Positions 43,297 to 52,583 of a stretch of DNA of 64,000 bases are shown here, piece by piece. A program made the translations under genes and the position numbers. The first letter of the stretch is position 1. Each line of letters begins with the position of its first letter. The stretch covers positions 23,754 to 87,753 of the forward strand of contig JAKOXH010000029.1 in the NCBI GenBank assembly GCA_029781135.1, given 5' to 3'. The notes under the pieces were generated by a model. It had not been told where the DNA came from. It saw only the letters and a program-made list of their open reading frames with translations, and ran no database searches. The stretch comes from Planctomycetota bacterium (GTDB lineage Bacteria; Planctomycetota; Planctomycetia; Pirellulales; Lacipirellulaceae).

Positions 43297-43560
43297 ATGA
43301 CCGAATTGTTTCGCCATCCGTTGTCTCAGGCCGCCTTGTGGTTTGCGGTAATATTCGCCTTATTGGCCTTGGCGGTCGTGGCACTGAGAAAGTGGCGCGG
43401 TGGTTCCAGCGACGCGCAAGGTGACGCGCAAGATTTGCTCACAAAGTTCCAAGAACTCCATGGTCGGGGTGGTCTGAGCGACGACGAATACCGAACAATT
43501 AAGACGAAGCTAGCAAGGCAACTCAATGCCGAGCTAAACAATAGCGACCAGACGAGTTAA
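43297..43560 (+). CDS. Small membrane protein with SHOCT-like C-terminus
   Basis: An 87-residue protein. One membrane helix (AALWFAVIFALLALAVVALR, residues 12-31) is followed by a basic KWRGGSS and a soluble part (DLLTKFQELHGRGGLSDDEY, residues 46-65) resembling the SHOCT short oligomerisation motif (L-ltkfxelxdxGxlTdeEF). The tail is helical and charged. Function unknown; probably an adaptor at the inner face of the membrane. Confidence 0.65.
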   Translation: MTELFRHPLSQAALWFAVIFALLALAVVALRKWRGGSSDAQGDAQDLLTKFQELHGRGGLSDDEYRTIKTKLARQLNAELNNSDQTS

Positions 43561-43946
43561 CAACGCTGACAACGATCGCGCCTCGCGGACCGCTGGCGAC
43601 GATTGTGACAAGAATGCTCGCACCAGATTGGCAACGCTGAAGGTTTTTGACGAACGGGTGCGGCAGAACGAACGTAGTGATGGATGATAAGAAGGGGCCG
43701 CGGCGTCGTCCGCCGCGGCAGACGGCAACTGGGGACAAGGAAGCTCCTCCGGACGCACGCAAGCGAACGGTTCGAGATGCGGCTGACGCGCCACCTACGC
43801 TGTGGTAGGGAAGTAGACCACCGAACGACGTCGGCCCTCGAAACAGGTTCGCGATTGAGCGAGTGACACCATAGGAAACATCAGGCGACGGGTTTAATCG
43901 CACCCATGTAGCTGCGAGCCGGTCGCCGACCGGGAAGGAGTTTGTA
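43561..43946. other. Region upstream of clpX
   Basis: 386 bases without a confident gene, apart from the doubtful short frame at 43680-43808. The clpX promoter should lie here. A strong ribosome-binding site (AAGGAG, 43935-43940) precedes the clpX ATG at 43947 by six bases. Confidence 0.5.
43680..43808 (+). CDS. Possible small Arg/Pro-rich protein upstream of clpX
   Basis: A frame of 42 codons starting MDDKKGPRRRPPRQTATGDK and ending PPTLW before TAG. Charged, with no hydrophobic segment, and no good ribosome-binding site. It reads like a plausible disordered peptide, but the length is too short for codon evidence. Treat as uncertain. Confidence 0.25.
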   Translation: MDDKKGPRRRPPRQTATGDKEAPPDARKRTVRDAADAPPTLW

Positions 43947-45224
43947 ATGCCTACGGGCCGGGATGTCAGCGGCACACGCCGCGGCGGCACAACCAAGAAG
44001 AACGCGTTTTGTTCGTTCTGTCGCAAGAGCTATCGAGACGTTGGACCCTTGGTCGAAGGGCCGGGCGACGTCTACATTTGCGGCGAATGCATTGAACTTT
44101 GCCAGTCGATCCTCGACCAGGAACGCAAACGACGCGGCACGAGCAAGCAGCTGTTTACACGTATCCCGTCGCCGCGCGAAATCATGACGCAGCTCGACGA
44201 GTACGTCATCGGCCAAGACAAGGCCAAACGCGTTCTCTCGGTTGCAGTCCACAGCCATTACAAGCGGCTGGTGGCGGCCGAGGATGATTCGGATGTTGAA
44301 ATTGATAAATCGAACATTTTGCTCGTCGGCCCAACGGGCTGCGGCAAGACCTTGCTGGCCCGCACACTGGCTCGCAGCCTCAATGTGCCGTTCGCCATCG
44401 GCGATGCGACCACGTTGACCGAAGCCGGGTACGTGGGCGAAGACGTCGAGAACTTGCTCTTGAAGCTCTTGCACGCGGCTGACTTCGACATCGAAGCCGC
44501 CCAGCGCGGTGTGCTGTACATCGACGAAATCGATAAGATCGGCAAGACGAGCCAGAATGTTTCGATCACGCGCGACGTTTCCGGCGAAGGCGTGCAACAG
44601 GCCTTGCTCAAAATGCTGGAAGGCACGACGGCCAACGTGCCGCCGCAAGGTGGCCGCAAGCATCCGGAGCAGCAGTACATCCAGATCGACACCACGAACA
44701 TCCTGTTTATTTGCGGTGGCACGTTCACCGGCATCGAAGACATCATCCGCAAGCGCATGGGCAAGCGGTCGATCGGCTTCACGCAAGATTCGAAGTCGCA
44801 CACCGACCTGGGCCTGGCCGAAACGCTGCCGAACGTGTGTGCCGACGACCTCATCGAGTTCGGCATGATTCCCGAGCTCGTGGGCCGGTTGCCGGTGACC
44901 ACGGCCCTGACCCCGCTCGATGAAAGCGCGCTGGTGCGCGTACTCACCGAACCGAAGAACGCGCTCACCAAACAGTACGAGCGATTGTTCTCGATGGAAG
45001 AGGCCGACCTCAAGTTCACCGAGCAAGCGCTCCGCGCGATCGCCAAGAAAGCGCACGAGCGCGAGACCGGTGCCCGTGGTTTGCGGTCGATTATCGAGAA
45101 CGTGATGCTGGACATCATGTTCGACCTGCCCGAGCAGCCGCGCGGCAGCCGGTACGTGATTACCGACGACGTGGTGGACGGCAAGAAACCGCTGTTCGAA
45201 CAACCGCAGACGAAGAGTGCTTAG
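43947..45224 (+). CDS. clpX: ClpX, ATPase and specificity subunit of the Clp protease
   Basis: A 425-residue AAA+ unfoldase. The N-terminal zinc-binding domain is [20 protein letters not shown] ... CGECIELC (residues about 22-53). Walker A is [18 protein letters not shown] near residue 127; Walker B is [11 protein letters not shown] near residue 189; pore loop GYVGEDVE; the ClpP-binding loop is in the IGF region (RSIGFTQD); sensor 2 is in [13 protein letters not shown]. Ribosome-binding site AAGGAG at 43935. clpP and tig, which often precede clpX, are not adjacent. A strong terminator follows, so the gene seems monocistronic. Confidence 0.95.
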   Translation: MPTGRDVSGTRRGGTTKKNAFCSFCRKSYRDVGPLVEGPGDVYICGECIELCQSILDQERKRRGTSKQLFTRIPSPREIMTQLDEYVIGQDKAKRVLSVAVHSHYKRLVAAEDDSDVEIDKSNILLVGPTGCGKTLLARTLARSLNVPFAIGDATTLTEAGYVGEDVENLLLKLLHAADFDIEAAQRGVLYIDEIDKIGKTSQNVSITRDVSGEGVQQALLKMLEGTTANVPPQGGRKHPEQQYIQIDTTNILFICGGTFTGIEDIIRKRMGKRSIGFTQDSKSHTDLGLAETLPNVCADDLIEFGMIPELVGRLPVTTALTPLDESALVRVLTEPKNALTKQYERLFSMEEADLKFTEQALRAIAKKAHERETGARGLRSIIENVMLDIMFDLPEQPRGSRYVITDDVVDGKKPLFEQPQTKSA

Positions 45225-45303
45225 CCTCCGAGGTATTTGGCAAGAAGAAAGCTGGCGCGATATTCGCATCGCGCATGGAAATAGTTTGATTGCCCGTCCC
45301 GTG

Positions 45304-45340
45304 ACAGCCCCAGGTGGATGCCTGGGGCTGTTTTTGTTGT
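45304..45340 (+). terminator. Rho-independent terminator after clpX
   Basis: A perfect 11-base stem, ACAGCCCCAGG (45304-45314) and CCTGGGGCTGT (45321-45331), with loop TGGATG, followed by TTTTTGTTGTT. It lies 80 bases after the clpX stop and just before the convergent nitrate reductase gene's 3' end. Confidence 0.92.
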
Positions 45341-45353
45341 TGGATTCCGGCAG

Positions 45354-47609
45354 TTATCGCGTTTGCGAGCCGATTCCGTGGCGGGATTTCGAACTCTTGG
45401 AATGAAACCAGTGGAAGAAATGTCCGTCGCCGTCGAGCGGGGCGGAGTCGGTGGTACCGTTGCTGACCTGGTTCGCGGCCGGCTCCATCGCAACCGCGCA
45501 GTATTTCAATTCGGGCTGATTCGATTGGGCATCGAGCGCGGCGATCGTCAGGTAGTTCACGGCCCGGTCGGGCCCCCACAGATCGCCCCAATGAAACGGT
45601 GCAAAGAGCAAGCCGGGCCGCATGCTTGTCGTCAGCCGGGCCGGCAACGTGATCGTGCCACGGCGGCTCTGTAGCGTGACGGGTTGTCCTTCGACGATGC
45701 CCCGCCGCTCGGCATCGGCCGGATGAATCTCAACATACGGCTCGGCATCGCGAGCCACGAGTTTGTCCGCCTTGCCCGTGCGGGTGAGCGTGTGCCAATG
45801 GGCGTAGATGCGACCGGTGGTGAATACCAGTGGAAACTCCCGGTCGGTCGCTTCCTTGGGAGGTGCGTGGTCGTGGGCAAGGAACCGGGCGCGGCCGGAA
45901 GGCGTGGCAAACACGCGATCGAGGTAACGGCGTTTCGTGCCGCCGTGCGTCTCGTCGGGGCACGGCCACTGCAGGCTCTGTTCCCGCCGCAGCCGCTCCG
46001 CGGTGATGCCCGTCATGTCGCACGGGCGACCCGAGGTCAGGCGGCGGAATTCGTCCCAGACGGCTTCGCGGCGGGCAAATTCAAAACCAGGCACCCCCAT
46101 TTTCCGGGCGACCAGCGCGATGATTTCCCAATCGGCGCGGGCGGCGCCGGGCGGAGCCAGTAGTCGTTCGCTGATGCTGACCATCCGCTCGCTGTTCGTG
46201 GTGGTGCCTTCTTTCTCGGCCCAGTTCGCCGCCGGCAGCACCACGTCGGCGAACCGAGATGTCTCAGTCGGATGATACACGTCCTGCACGATCACCAGCT
46301 CGGCGCGATGGAGTGCCCGGCGAACCTGGTGCAGATCGGGCAAGCTGGCGGCGGGGTTGGTGGCCGCGATCCAGATAGCGCGAATCCGGCCCGCCTCCAG
46401 GCCACGAAACATTTCAACCGCCGTCAATCCGGGCCGCGGTCCGATCGTGCCCTCCGGCAGCTCCCAAAACTGTTCTAGTTCTTGGCGATGCTGGTGGTTG
46501 TTGACGAACCGGTAGCCGGGCAATTGATGCGCAAGCAGCCCGCATTCGCGGCCGCCCATGGCATTCGGCTGGCCCGTGAGCGAAAACGGCCCCGCCCCCG
46601 GCTTGCCGATGTGCCCGGTCAGCAAGTGCAGGTTGATGAGTGAGTTATGTTTGGCCACACCCGCCGTGCTTTGGCCGAGGCCCATGCAATAGAACGACAA
46701 CATCGCGCGTGAACCTGTAATCCGCTCGACCAGGGCGTCGAGGCAGGTAGGTTCGACGTCAATCGCGGCCACGAGTGCGTCCTCATCGAGATTCCGCAAG
46801 AACTCGGCAAACTCCGCGAAGCCTTCGCTATGGGCGTCGATAAACGCCGCATCGACCCGGCCGCTGGCAACCAATCGGCGAGCGATCCAATTGAACAACG
46901 CGACATCCGTGCCCGGGGCAACGGGCACGTGAAGATCGGCGAGTTCAGCCGTCTTGGTTCGGCGCGGGTCGATCACCACGAGAAAGGGGCGGTTGCCGTC
47001 GCGCGTCCGCCGTGCGCGAATTCGGTCGAGCGTAACGGGATGGGCGTCGGCCATGTTCGAGCCGACGATCAGGATAAGATCGGCGGCGTCGATGTCGTCA
47101 TAACACGTGGGCGGACCGTCGGCGCCCAAGCTGCTGACATACCCGGCAACCGCCGAGGCCATGCACAGCCGGCTGTTGGAATCGGTGTTGTTCGTGCCGA
47201 AGTGGCCTTTGAAGAGTTTCACGGCGAGGTAGGCAGCCTCGCTGTCGAGTTGGCCACTGCCGTAGAAGGCCACCGCATCGGGACCGTGCGTCCGCAAAAT
47301 TTCGGCCAGCCGCTGGGCCGTGAAGGCGAGCGCTTTGTCCCAGTTGGCGGGGCGCAAGTCATCGCCGCGACGGACGCGCAGGTGGGGCTGCGTCAAGCGA
47401 TCGGGCGAATGCAGCACCTGCGGCAAGAGCACGCCCTTGGCACAGATGCCGCCCAGGTTCGCGGCGGCCGCGCGGACGCCCTTCACGCGCAGAATTGTGC
47501 CGTAGGCGGCTTCGGCCCACAACCGGCAGCCCACGCCACAATAGGGACAGATCGCCTCGCCGGTGGAAGCGCGATGGTCGACGGCAGTGATGGACGCAGG
47601 ATTGGTCAC
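45354..47609 (-). CDS. nasA: Assimilatory nitrate reductase, molybdopterin catalytic subunit
   Basis: 751 residues from GTG 47607-47609, which overlaps the nitrite reductase TAG by one base (TAGTG); an upstream ATG would overlap that gene by 44 codons. The [4Fe-4S] motif is CPYCGVGC near residue 20, with the fourth Cys in GGICAKG. Molybdenum Cys region: NTDSNSRLCMASAVAGY near residue 140. Further Nas/Nap landmarks are LIVGSNMADAHPV, PGTDVALFNWIA, FYCMGLGQSTAGV, GKPGAGPFSLTGQPNAMGGR and HPTETSRFADVVLPAANWAE. It lacks a Tat signal, so it is cytoplasmic and assimilatory. No separate electron-transfer subunit is adjacent; a ferredoxin is probably the donor. Confidence 0.9.
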   Translation of the reverse strand: MTNPASITAVDHRASTGEAICPYCGVGCRLWAEAAYGTILRVKGVRAAAANLGGICAKGVLLPQVLHSPDRLTQPHLRVRRGDDLRPANWDKALAFTAQRLAEILRTHGPDAVAFYGSGQLDSEAAYLAVKLFKGHFGTNNTDSNSRLCMASAVAGYVSSLGADGPPTCYDDIDAADLILIVGSNMADAHPVTLDRIRARRTRDGNRPFLVVIDPRRTKTAELADLHVPVAPGTDVALFNWIARRLVASGRVDAAFIDAHSEGFAEFAEFLRNLDEDALVAAIDVEPTCLDALVERITGSRAMLSFYCMGLGQSTAGVAKHNSLINLHLLTGHIGKPGAGPFSLTGQPNAMGGRECGLLAHQLPGYRFVNNHQHRQELEQFWELPEGTIGPRPGLTAVEMFRGLEAGRIRAIWIAATNPAASLPDLHQVRRALHRAELVIVQDVYHPTETSRFADVVLPAANWAEKEGTTTNSERMVSISERLLAPPGAARADWEIIALVARKMGVPGFEFARREAVWDEFRRLTSGRPCDMTGITAERLRREQSLQWPCPDETHGGTKRRYLDRVFATPSGRARFLAHDHAPPKEATDREFPLVFTTGRIYAHWHTLTRTGKADKLVARDAEPYVEIHPADAERRGIVEGQPVTLQSRRGTITLPARLTTSMRPGLLFAPFHWGDLWGPDRAVNYLTIAALDAQSNQPELKYCAVAMEPAANQVSNGTTDSAPLDGDGHFFHWFHSKSSKSRHGIGSQTR

Positions 47610-49657
47610 TAAGTGTTTGCACCTAGCAGGACGAAGACTTTGCCGTCGACGATCTTTGTCGGATAGGTTGCGACGCTTGCCCGCGCGGACCCAACGCCGG
47701 CGCCGCTGTGCGCGTCGAACTTCCAGCCGTGCAGCGGGCACGCCACACAGCCGTCCGCCACGTGTCCTTCGGCCAGCGAGCCACCCGCGTGGGGGCAGGT
47801 GTTGTCGAGTGCGGTCACCTCATCACCGGTGCGGAACAGCGCCAACTCATGCGTGCCGAGACGCACGAACAAGCCGCGCTCGTGGGGAACACTCGCCAGG
47901 TCGGCGGCGGCCGCGTAGCCGTCGGCCGCAACCGGGACTTTGGCGTGGCCATTTGCTTCCGGCGCCGCAGCAGGGGCCTGTTCCCAGCGGGCAAAGTGGC
48001 GGCGCAACGCCGCGCATTGCGGACAGTAAACCGGTGGATCCTCGCCCGCATGACGGTGGCCGCAACGGTCACACTCCCACACGGGCAATTGATACTCTTG
48101 TTCCAGGGCGGCCGATGGCTCGCGCAGCAGGAGCTTCTTCCGCCAGTACTCGCTAAACGTCTCGCCCGGCGCGTGAAGTCGGTAGAACTCGCGGACGAGT
48201 TCGTCCACGAGATTGGGAAGCTGGTCGACGTCGACCCCCAAGCGATAGGGCAGGGCAGTTTGCAACCGGCCCGCCACACCGCCCCCCAAAAACACGTCAA
48301 ACCCCTCGCGCGTTCCCAACAATCGCTTCACGCGGACGCCTTTGAGGCCAATATCCGCCGTATGGTGGTTGCCGCACGCCGACGGACAACCGCTCATGTG
48401 AATTCGCACACCGTGCAGTTCCAGCGAGCGCTGACGGAGTTGCTCGATCAGCTGCAGGGCGTGGGCCTTAGTTTCCGTGACCGCGATGTTGCAGAACTGC
48501 TTGCCGGTACAAGCAACCAGAGCGCGGACCCGCGAATCGGCATGCACGCCCAGGTTCCACTGGCCAAGTTGCGTCGCGAGCGCGTCGCGAAAACCGCCCC
48601 GCACGTTGAGAATCATCAGCCCTTGTTCGGGCGTGGTCCGCAGTTGGCCGTCGCTCCAGCGTTCGCTGGCGACACCGATTCCTTCCAGTTGCAGCCACGA
48701 AAGGCGACCCAAGGCGGGGCACAGCCCCATCGCCCAGCGATCGCGTTCGATCTGGGGGAACCAACCGACGAGGTCCTCATAGCCGCTGGGCGGTTCGGGT
48801 TCGACGTCGTCCCGTTCCAGCGATCTGCCGATCCGCCGTTCGATTTCGGCCAGCAACCCAACGATGCCGATTTGCTCCAACAGAAAGTGAAATCGAGCCG
48901 CGTCCCGTTTTTCGCGCGGGCCTTGTTCGCGGAAGAGGTCGAGCACCGCGGCAACCACGGCCGGGGCCGATTCCGGCGGCACGAATACGCCTAAGGACCG
49001 GCCCAAGCGCGGCTGCTGGCCCTGTTTGCCGCCCACGAGCAGTTGGAAGCCGACCTCGCCGCCGCGCTCGACGGCCAGCAGCGACAGGTCCTGCGTCCAA
49101 AAGTGGATCGCATGTTCGCCGCGCCCGCATACGGCGATATTGAACTTGCGCGGCAAATTCGCCCGCTCGCGGTGGCCCAGGAAGAGTTCCGAAATTGCCC
49201 GACACAGCGGCCGGGTGTCGATCAGCTCGTGGGGATCGACGCCGCTGAGCGGATGGCCGAAAACATTCCGCACATTGTCGTGGCCCGTTTGCCGGCTAGT
49301 CAGCCCGACCTGTTCGAGCCGTTCCAGCACGCGCGGCACGGCTTCCATCGCCAAGCCTTGCACTTGGATGTTCGCCCGCGTCGTGATATCGACGATGCCA
49401 TAGCCAAATTCATAAGCCACCCGGCCAATCTCCTTCGCCTGGGAGGAAGAAAGCTCATTGGCCGTGAGCCGAATCCGCAACATGTACGAGCCGGGCGAGT
49501 CACGCTTGCGATAGAACACGCCGTACCATTTCATCCGCTCCAAATCGGGAGTCGGAATCGCCTCCATCGGCACTTTCGCCCGTGCGAATTCGAGCACGTC
49601 GGGCCACACGTCGAACCCATGCTTCTCTTGTTTCCAAACTTCGACCGGGTTCGCCAT
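47609..49657 (-). CDS. nirA: Nitrite reductase (siroheme, ferredoxin-type) fused to rubredoxin-like and Rieske domains
   Basis: 682 residues. Residues about 1-500 form a siroheme/[4Fe-4S] nitrite reductase: two ferrodoxin-like halves, cluster motifs CTGKQFC near residue 386 and CPSACGN near 422. Residues about 527-549 are rubredoxin-like (WECDRCGHRHAGEDPPVYCP, then QCA). Residues about 580-682 are a NirD-type Rieske domain (NTCPHAGGSLAEG and CVACPLHGWKFD). Ferredoxin-dependent NirA normally lacks both extra domains; NirD is normally a separate subunit of NADH-dependent NirBD. It thus seems to carry its own electron relay. It is translationally coupled to nasA and reduces nitrite to ammonium. 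Confidence 0.88.
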   Translation of the reverse strand: MANPVEVWKQEKHGFDVWPDVLEFARAKVPMEAIPTPDLERMKWYGVFYRKRDSPGSYMLRIRLTANELSSSQAKEIGRVAYEFGYGIVDITTRANIQVQGLAMEAVPRVLERLEQVGLTSRQTGHDNVRNVFGHPLSGVDPHELIDTRPLCRAISELFLGHRERANLPRKFNIAVCGRGEHAIHFWTQDLSLLAVERGGEVGFQLLVGGKQGQQPRLGRSLGVFVPPESAPAVVAAVLDLFREQGPREKRDAARFHFLLEQIGIVGLLAEIERRIGRSLERDDVEPEPPSGYEDLVGWFPQIERDRWAMGLCPALGRLSWLQLEGIGVASERWSDGQLRTTPEQGLMILNVRGGFRDALATQLGQWNLGVHADSRVRALVACTGKQFCNIAVTETKAHALQLIEQLRQRSLELHGVRIHMSGCPSACGNHHTADIGLKGVRVKRLLGTREGFDVFLGGGVAGRLQTALPYRLGVDVDQLPNLVDELVREFYRLHAPGETFSEYWRKKLLLREPSAALEQEYQLPVWECDRCGHRHAGEDPPVYCPQCAALRRHFARWEQAPAAAPEANGHAKVPVAADGYAAAADLASVPHERGLFVRLGTHELALFRTGDEVTALDNTCPHAGGSLAEGHVADGCVACPLHGWKFDAHSGAGVGSARASVATYPTKIVDGKVFVLLGANT

Positions 49658-50141
49658 GCGGCCCTCGCGCAGTGTGTCGCTGCCTCGGCAATACTGGTTT
49701 GCCGAGGGAATGGGGACGGGCCTTCCGCCGGTGAGCCAAGGCGGAGGCCAGCGCGCTCACGAGGACCGACGGTTCGAGGTGCGAGGCAAGTGGCGTGCCG
49801 TACGGACGCAAGGAATTGCAAGTGCCTATTTCAAATGCACTTACGCTAATGCCGACGAGAAGGACGGATCCCCAGTGCACAGGAATCATGCAGTCTCGTG
49901 CGCGATCGCGCCGCATCGCCAAGCGTGGCTGTAGTGACGGTCGCTGGCGAGACCAGGTCTGGGATTCCAAACCGTCGTGCCGTTACGCCGACCGGATAGC
50001 CGTCTGCTGAAACAGGGGACTGGCTCGCAGCGCACTTGAAGAAACGTCGAGGATTCGCGCGGTCGTGCGCGAGCCTGTCCCCTCTGTTTTTAATAGGCAG
50101 TCAACCGTTGCGCCGCCCGCAATTTCACACGGCGTTCGCCC
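49658..50141. other. Intergenic region with a palindromic element
   Basis: 484 bases between the nitrite reductase gene (its promoter should be here) and the 3' end of the LEPR-XLL gene. No convincing gene is seen. A palindromic element lies at 50012-50087. Confidence 0.55.
50012..50087. repeat. Palindromic element, ACAGGGGAC type
   Basis: ACAGGGGACTGGCTCGCAGC plus GCAC at 50012-50035 pairs with GTGCGCGAGCCTGTCCCCTC plus TGT at 50065-50087, with small gaps. A TTTTT run follows at 50087-50091, so it might also end transcription on the plus strand. Confidence 0.7.
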
Positions 50142-52475
50142 TCAGGCGAGGGCGGAGAGCAAATCATCAGCGACCGACGACCAGCCGCGGTAAGCGATGT
50201 CCGCGAAGGCGCGGTCATGAACGGCGGCTCGGTCGACTGGGTCGGCATCCGCCTGCCGCGAATGAGCAGCCAGACCTCGCGCGGCATCCAACCAATTCGC
50301 CAGCCGGGTGGCGTTCCCGTCGGCCGAAGTGCTCGCGGCGTTCGATGGCGCATTCGCCTTGCGAGCCACTGGGGCAGCCGTCGTCTCGGCCAACGTCGAG
50401 GGTAGTGCCGTGGGTGCAGCCATTAGCGCCGCCGAGCTGGCGATGGAGGTTAGTGCGCTAGCACCCGTAGCAACTGGCGGCGTGAGCTTAATCACGAAGG
50501 CATCCTGGTTGCCGGCGTTCGGTCCGCCGAGCGAGCCGGTCGTCCGTCCGGTGATGTAGAGATTGCCGTGCGAGTCGCCCGTGATGCCGCCGACGGGAGC
50601 GTCGAGTGCGCCGGTTCCGATCTGGGTTGCCCAGCGGATGTTTCCCGCCGGATCGTATTTGACAACGACCACATCCTCGTTCCCTTGACTCGCGCCACCG
50701 AGGGCGCCGGACGCCGTCATTGCGCGGTACACATTGCCGCTGGGGTCGACCCAGGAGGCGCTCGTGGTTTCATCCGACGTATTGCCGAATTGTCGTGACC
50801 ACAGCAGGTTGCCGTTGGCGTCGTGCTTCATCAGGAATTGGTCGCGGGCTCCGGCGTTCGGTCCGCCGAGCGAGCCGTACGTCTGCCCGGAGGTGTAAAC
50901 GTCGCCGAACTGATCGACGGCGACCTGGAACGCATAGTCGGACTGACTGGTGCCGAACTGCCGTGCCCATTGCAGGACGCCACTGTTATCGAGCTTCAAG
51001 AGCAGACCATCTTGGCTGCCCGCATTCGTGCCGAACACCGAGCCCCAGGTATAGGCGGCCACATAGATGTTGCCCGACTGGTCGACCGCGATGCCCGAGC
51101 TGTTGCAACTACCGCCGGTATCGATCGTCTGGTGCCAGACGACCGTTCCCGTCGCGCCTTCGACTTTTCGCACATGAACGTTGTTGCCCTCATAGGTCGA
51201 GAGGTAGGCATAGCCCAGGTTGTCGACGGCGACGTTGAAGATGTACTCGCCGGGAAACTCAACGGTCCAACGCGGCGTGCCATCGGAAGCGAAGATGCGA
51301 AGCGAAGTCGGCGCGACGATTGTCCCCGACGCGTCCACGCCGTGCCCCACCATTTGGAAAACGTTTCCCAGCGCGTCAGCTTCAACGCGTACGCCCTCGT
51401 AGTAGACTCCTGGAACGGGGTCCGACTCATTGAACCAAAGCGCACTGCCGGCGGCATCGAGTCGCGTCACAAATGACAAGCCGCCAGAAGGTAACGAACC
51501 GTTAATCGGGTTCGGCGAGGCATACGCACCCGAAATGTAGATATTATCAAAGGGATCGACCGAGACGCCGCGGCCCCAGTCGTTGTTGGCCGTGCCGAAC
51601 TGCTTAATCCACTCGACTGAATACGGCGTTTCCGCCCAGGGGCGACCGGGGACCACCAGGCCTTGGGAGTTGCCGTTGCCCGCAGCCAGGGCGAAACTGG
51701 AAGAAGCGGCTTGGCTTCCGCCATTAAGGCTTGCGGCTGCCGTGTACTTATAGACACGGTCGGTGCCACTGTCACTAATCCAAATGTCGCCGACATTCGC
51801 CGGGTCGAGCGCGATGCCGGTCGGCGACTTGTTGGCCGAGTCGATCGTCCAGCTTCCCACGAGCGAGCCAGCCGCGACGTTGTATTTATAGACCCTGTCG
51901 GTCTTGGCCGTATCGTCGACGATCCACAGCGAATAGCCGTCGGTGACCGCGTCTTTTGCGTTCGCGTTGCTGCTCGAGAGCGAAAAACTACTGACGGCAG
52001 CTTGGCTCCCGGAAAGGCGGCTCGCCGCGCCGGCGTAGCGAAACACCTTGTCGCTCCTACTATCCACGATCCAAATATCGGTGCCGTCGGTCGCAATGCC
52101 TTCTGGCGTGGCCAGCGAGCCGGCGGACCACGATCCCACCAGTACACCGCTGGTGCTGTTATAGACGTACACGTTGCGGTTGGCATCGACGACCCAAGTT
52201 TTATCGCTGGCAATGGCGCTCGTGATGCCGCGCGGGGCCGAGTTCGCGGCCACGAGAGTCGAGGAACCTTGGGCCGCGCCGTTCGCGGCGTAGCGGTAGG
52301 CGATGTTTGTCGTGGCGTCATTCACCACCTGGAACGTCAGGGGCGATCCTGAGAGCATCTGCCGTGGTTCGAGCGATTCGAGCGTGAGTCGGCGGGAACG
52401 GAGTTTTTGCCACCGGGCGTGGGCGCGTCGGGAGAGGGGCGTGAACAGGCGTCGCTGGGACTTGGTGGTATTCAT
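50142..52475 (-). CDS. LEPR-XLL surface protein with NHL/SBBP-type beta-propellers
   Basis: A 777-residue protein. The N-terminus RRLFTPLSRRAHARWQKLRS followed by LTLESLEPRQMLS is the LEPR-XLL type found on large planctomycete surface proteins. Residues about 50-270 have NHL-like repeats (GITSAIASDKTWVVDANRNV; GIATDGTDIWIVDSRSDKVF). Residues about 275-670 have SBBP repeats (WIKQFGTANNDWGRGVSVDP; GNIYVAAYTWGSVFGTNAGS). The C-terminus (about 680-777) is Ala/Ser-rich and helical (RLANWLDAARGLAAHSRQAD). It is probably surface-exposed, with two propellers. Its neighbour downstream on the same strand side has a similar SBBP propeller, and a third lies at 39405. Confidence 0.8.
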   Translation of the reverse strand: MNTTKSQRRLFTPLSRRAHARWQKLRSRRLTLESLEPRQMLSGSPLTFQVVNDATTNIAYRYAANGAAQGSSTLVAANSAPRGITSAIASDKTWVVDANRNVYVYNSTSGVLVGSWSAGSLATPEGIATDGTDIWIVDSRSDKVFRYAGAASRLSGSQAAVSSFSLSSSNANAKDAVTDGYSLWIVDDTAKTDRVYKYNVAAGSLVGSWTIDSANKSPTGIALDPANVGDIWISDSGTDRVYKYTAAASLNGGSQAASSSFALAAGNGNSQGLVVPGRPWAETPYSVEWIKQFGTANNDWGRGVSVDPFDNIYISGAYASPNPINGSLPSGGLSFVTRLDAAGSALWFNESDPVPGVYYEGVRVEADALGNVFQMVGHGVDASGTIVAPTSLRIFASDGTPRWTVEFPGEYIFNVAVDNLGYAYLSTYEGNNVHVRKVEGATGTVVWHQTIDTGGSCNSSGIAVDQSGNIYVAAYTWGSVFGTNAGSQDGLLLKLDNSGVLQWARQFGTSQSDYAFQVAVDQFGDVYTSGQTYGSLGGPNAGARDQFLMKHDANGNLLWSRQFGNTSDETTSASWVDPSGNVYRAMTASGALGGASQGNEDVVVVKYDPAGNIRWATQIGTGALDAPVGGITGDSHGNLYITGRTTGSLGGPNAGNQDAFVIKLTPPVATGASALTSIASSAALMAAPTALPSTLAETTAAPVARKANAPSNAASTSADGNATRLANWLDAARGLAAHSRQADADPVDRAAVHDRAFADIAYRGWSSVADDLLSALA

Positions 52476-52583
52476 GGTCTTGGTCCTTTCGGGTTTGAAG
52501 TTGCTTGTGCTATTGAGGCCGTGGGCAGGAAAAGGCCGGAAAAGGTGTTTGAGGAAGGCCGGCCCGGTTCGAGCATTAAACAG

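Noticed and set aside
43881..45269. A 462-codon open frame on the minus strand
   Set aside because: It lies fully opposite clpX, whose motifs are unmistakable; the antisense product is low-complexity in His/Arg and has no start signal.
49658..50141. Short frames of 60-90 codons between the nitrite reductase and LEPR-XLL genes
   Set aside because: No ribosome-binding site, family motif or convincing composition; the region is best read as non-coding with a palindromic element.
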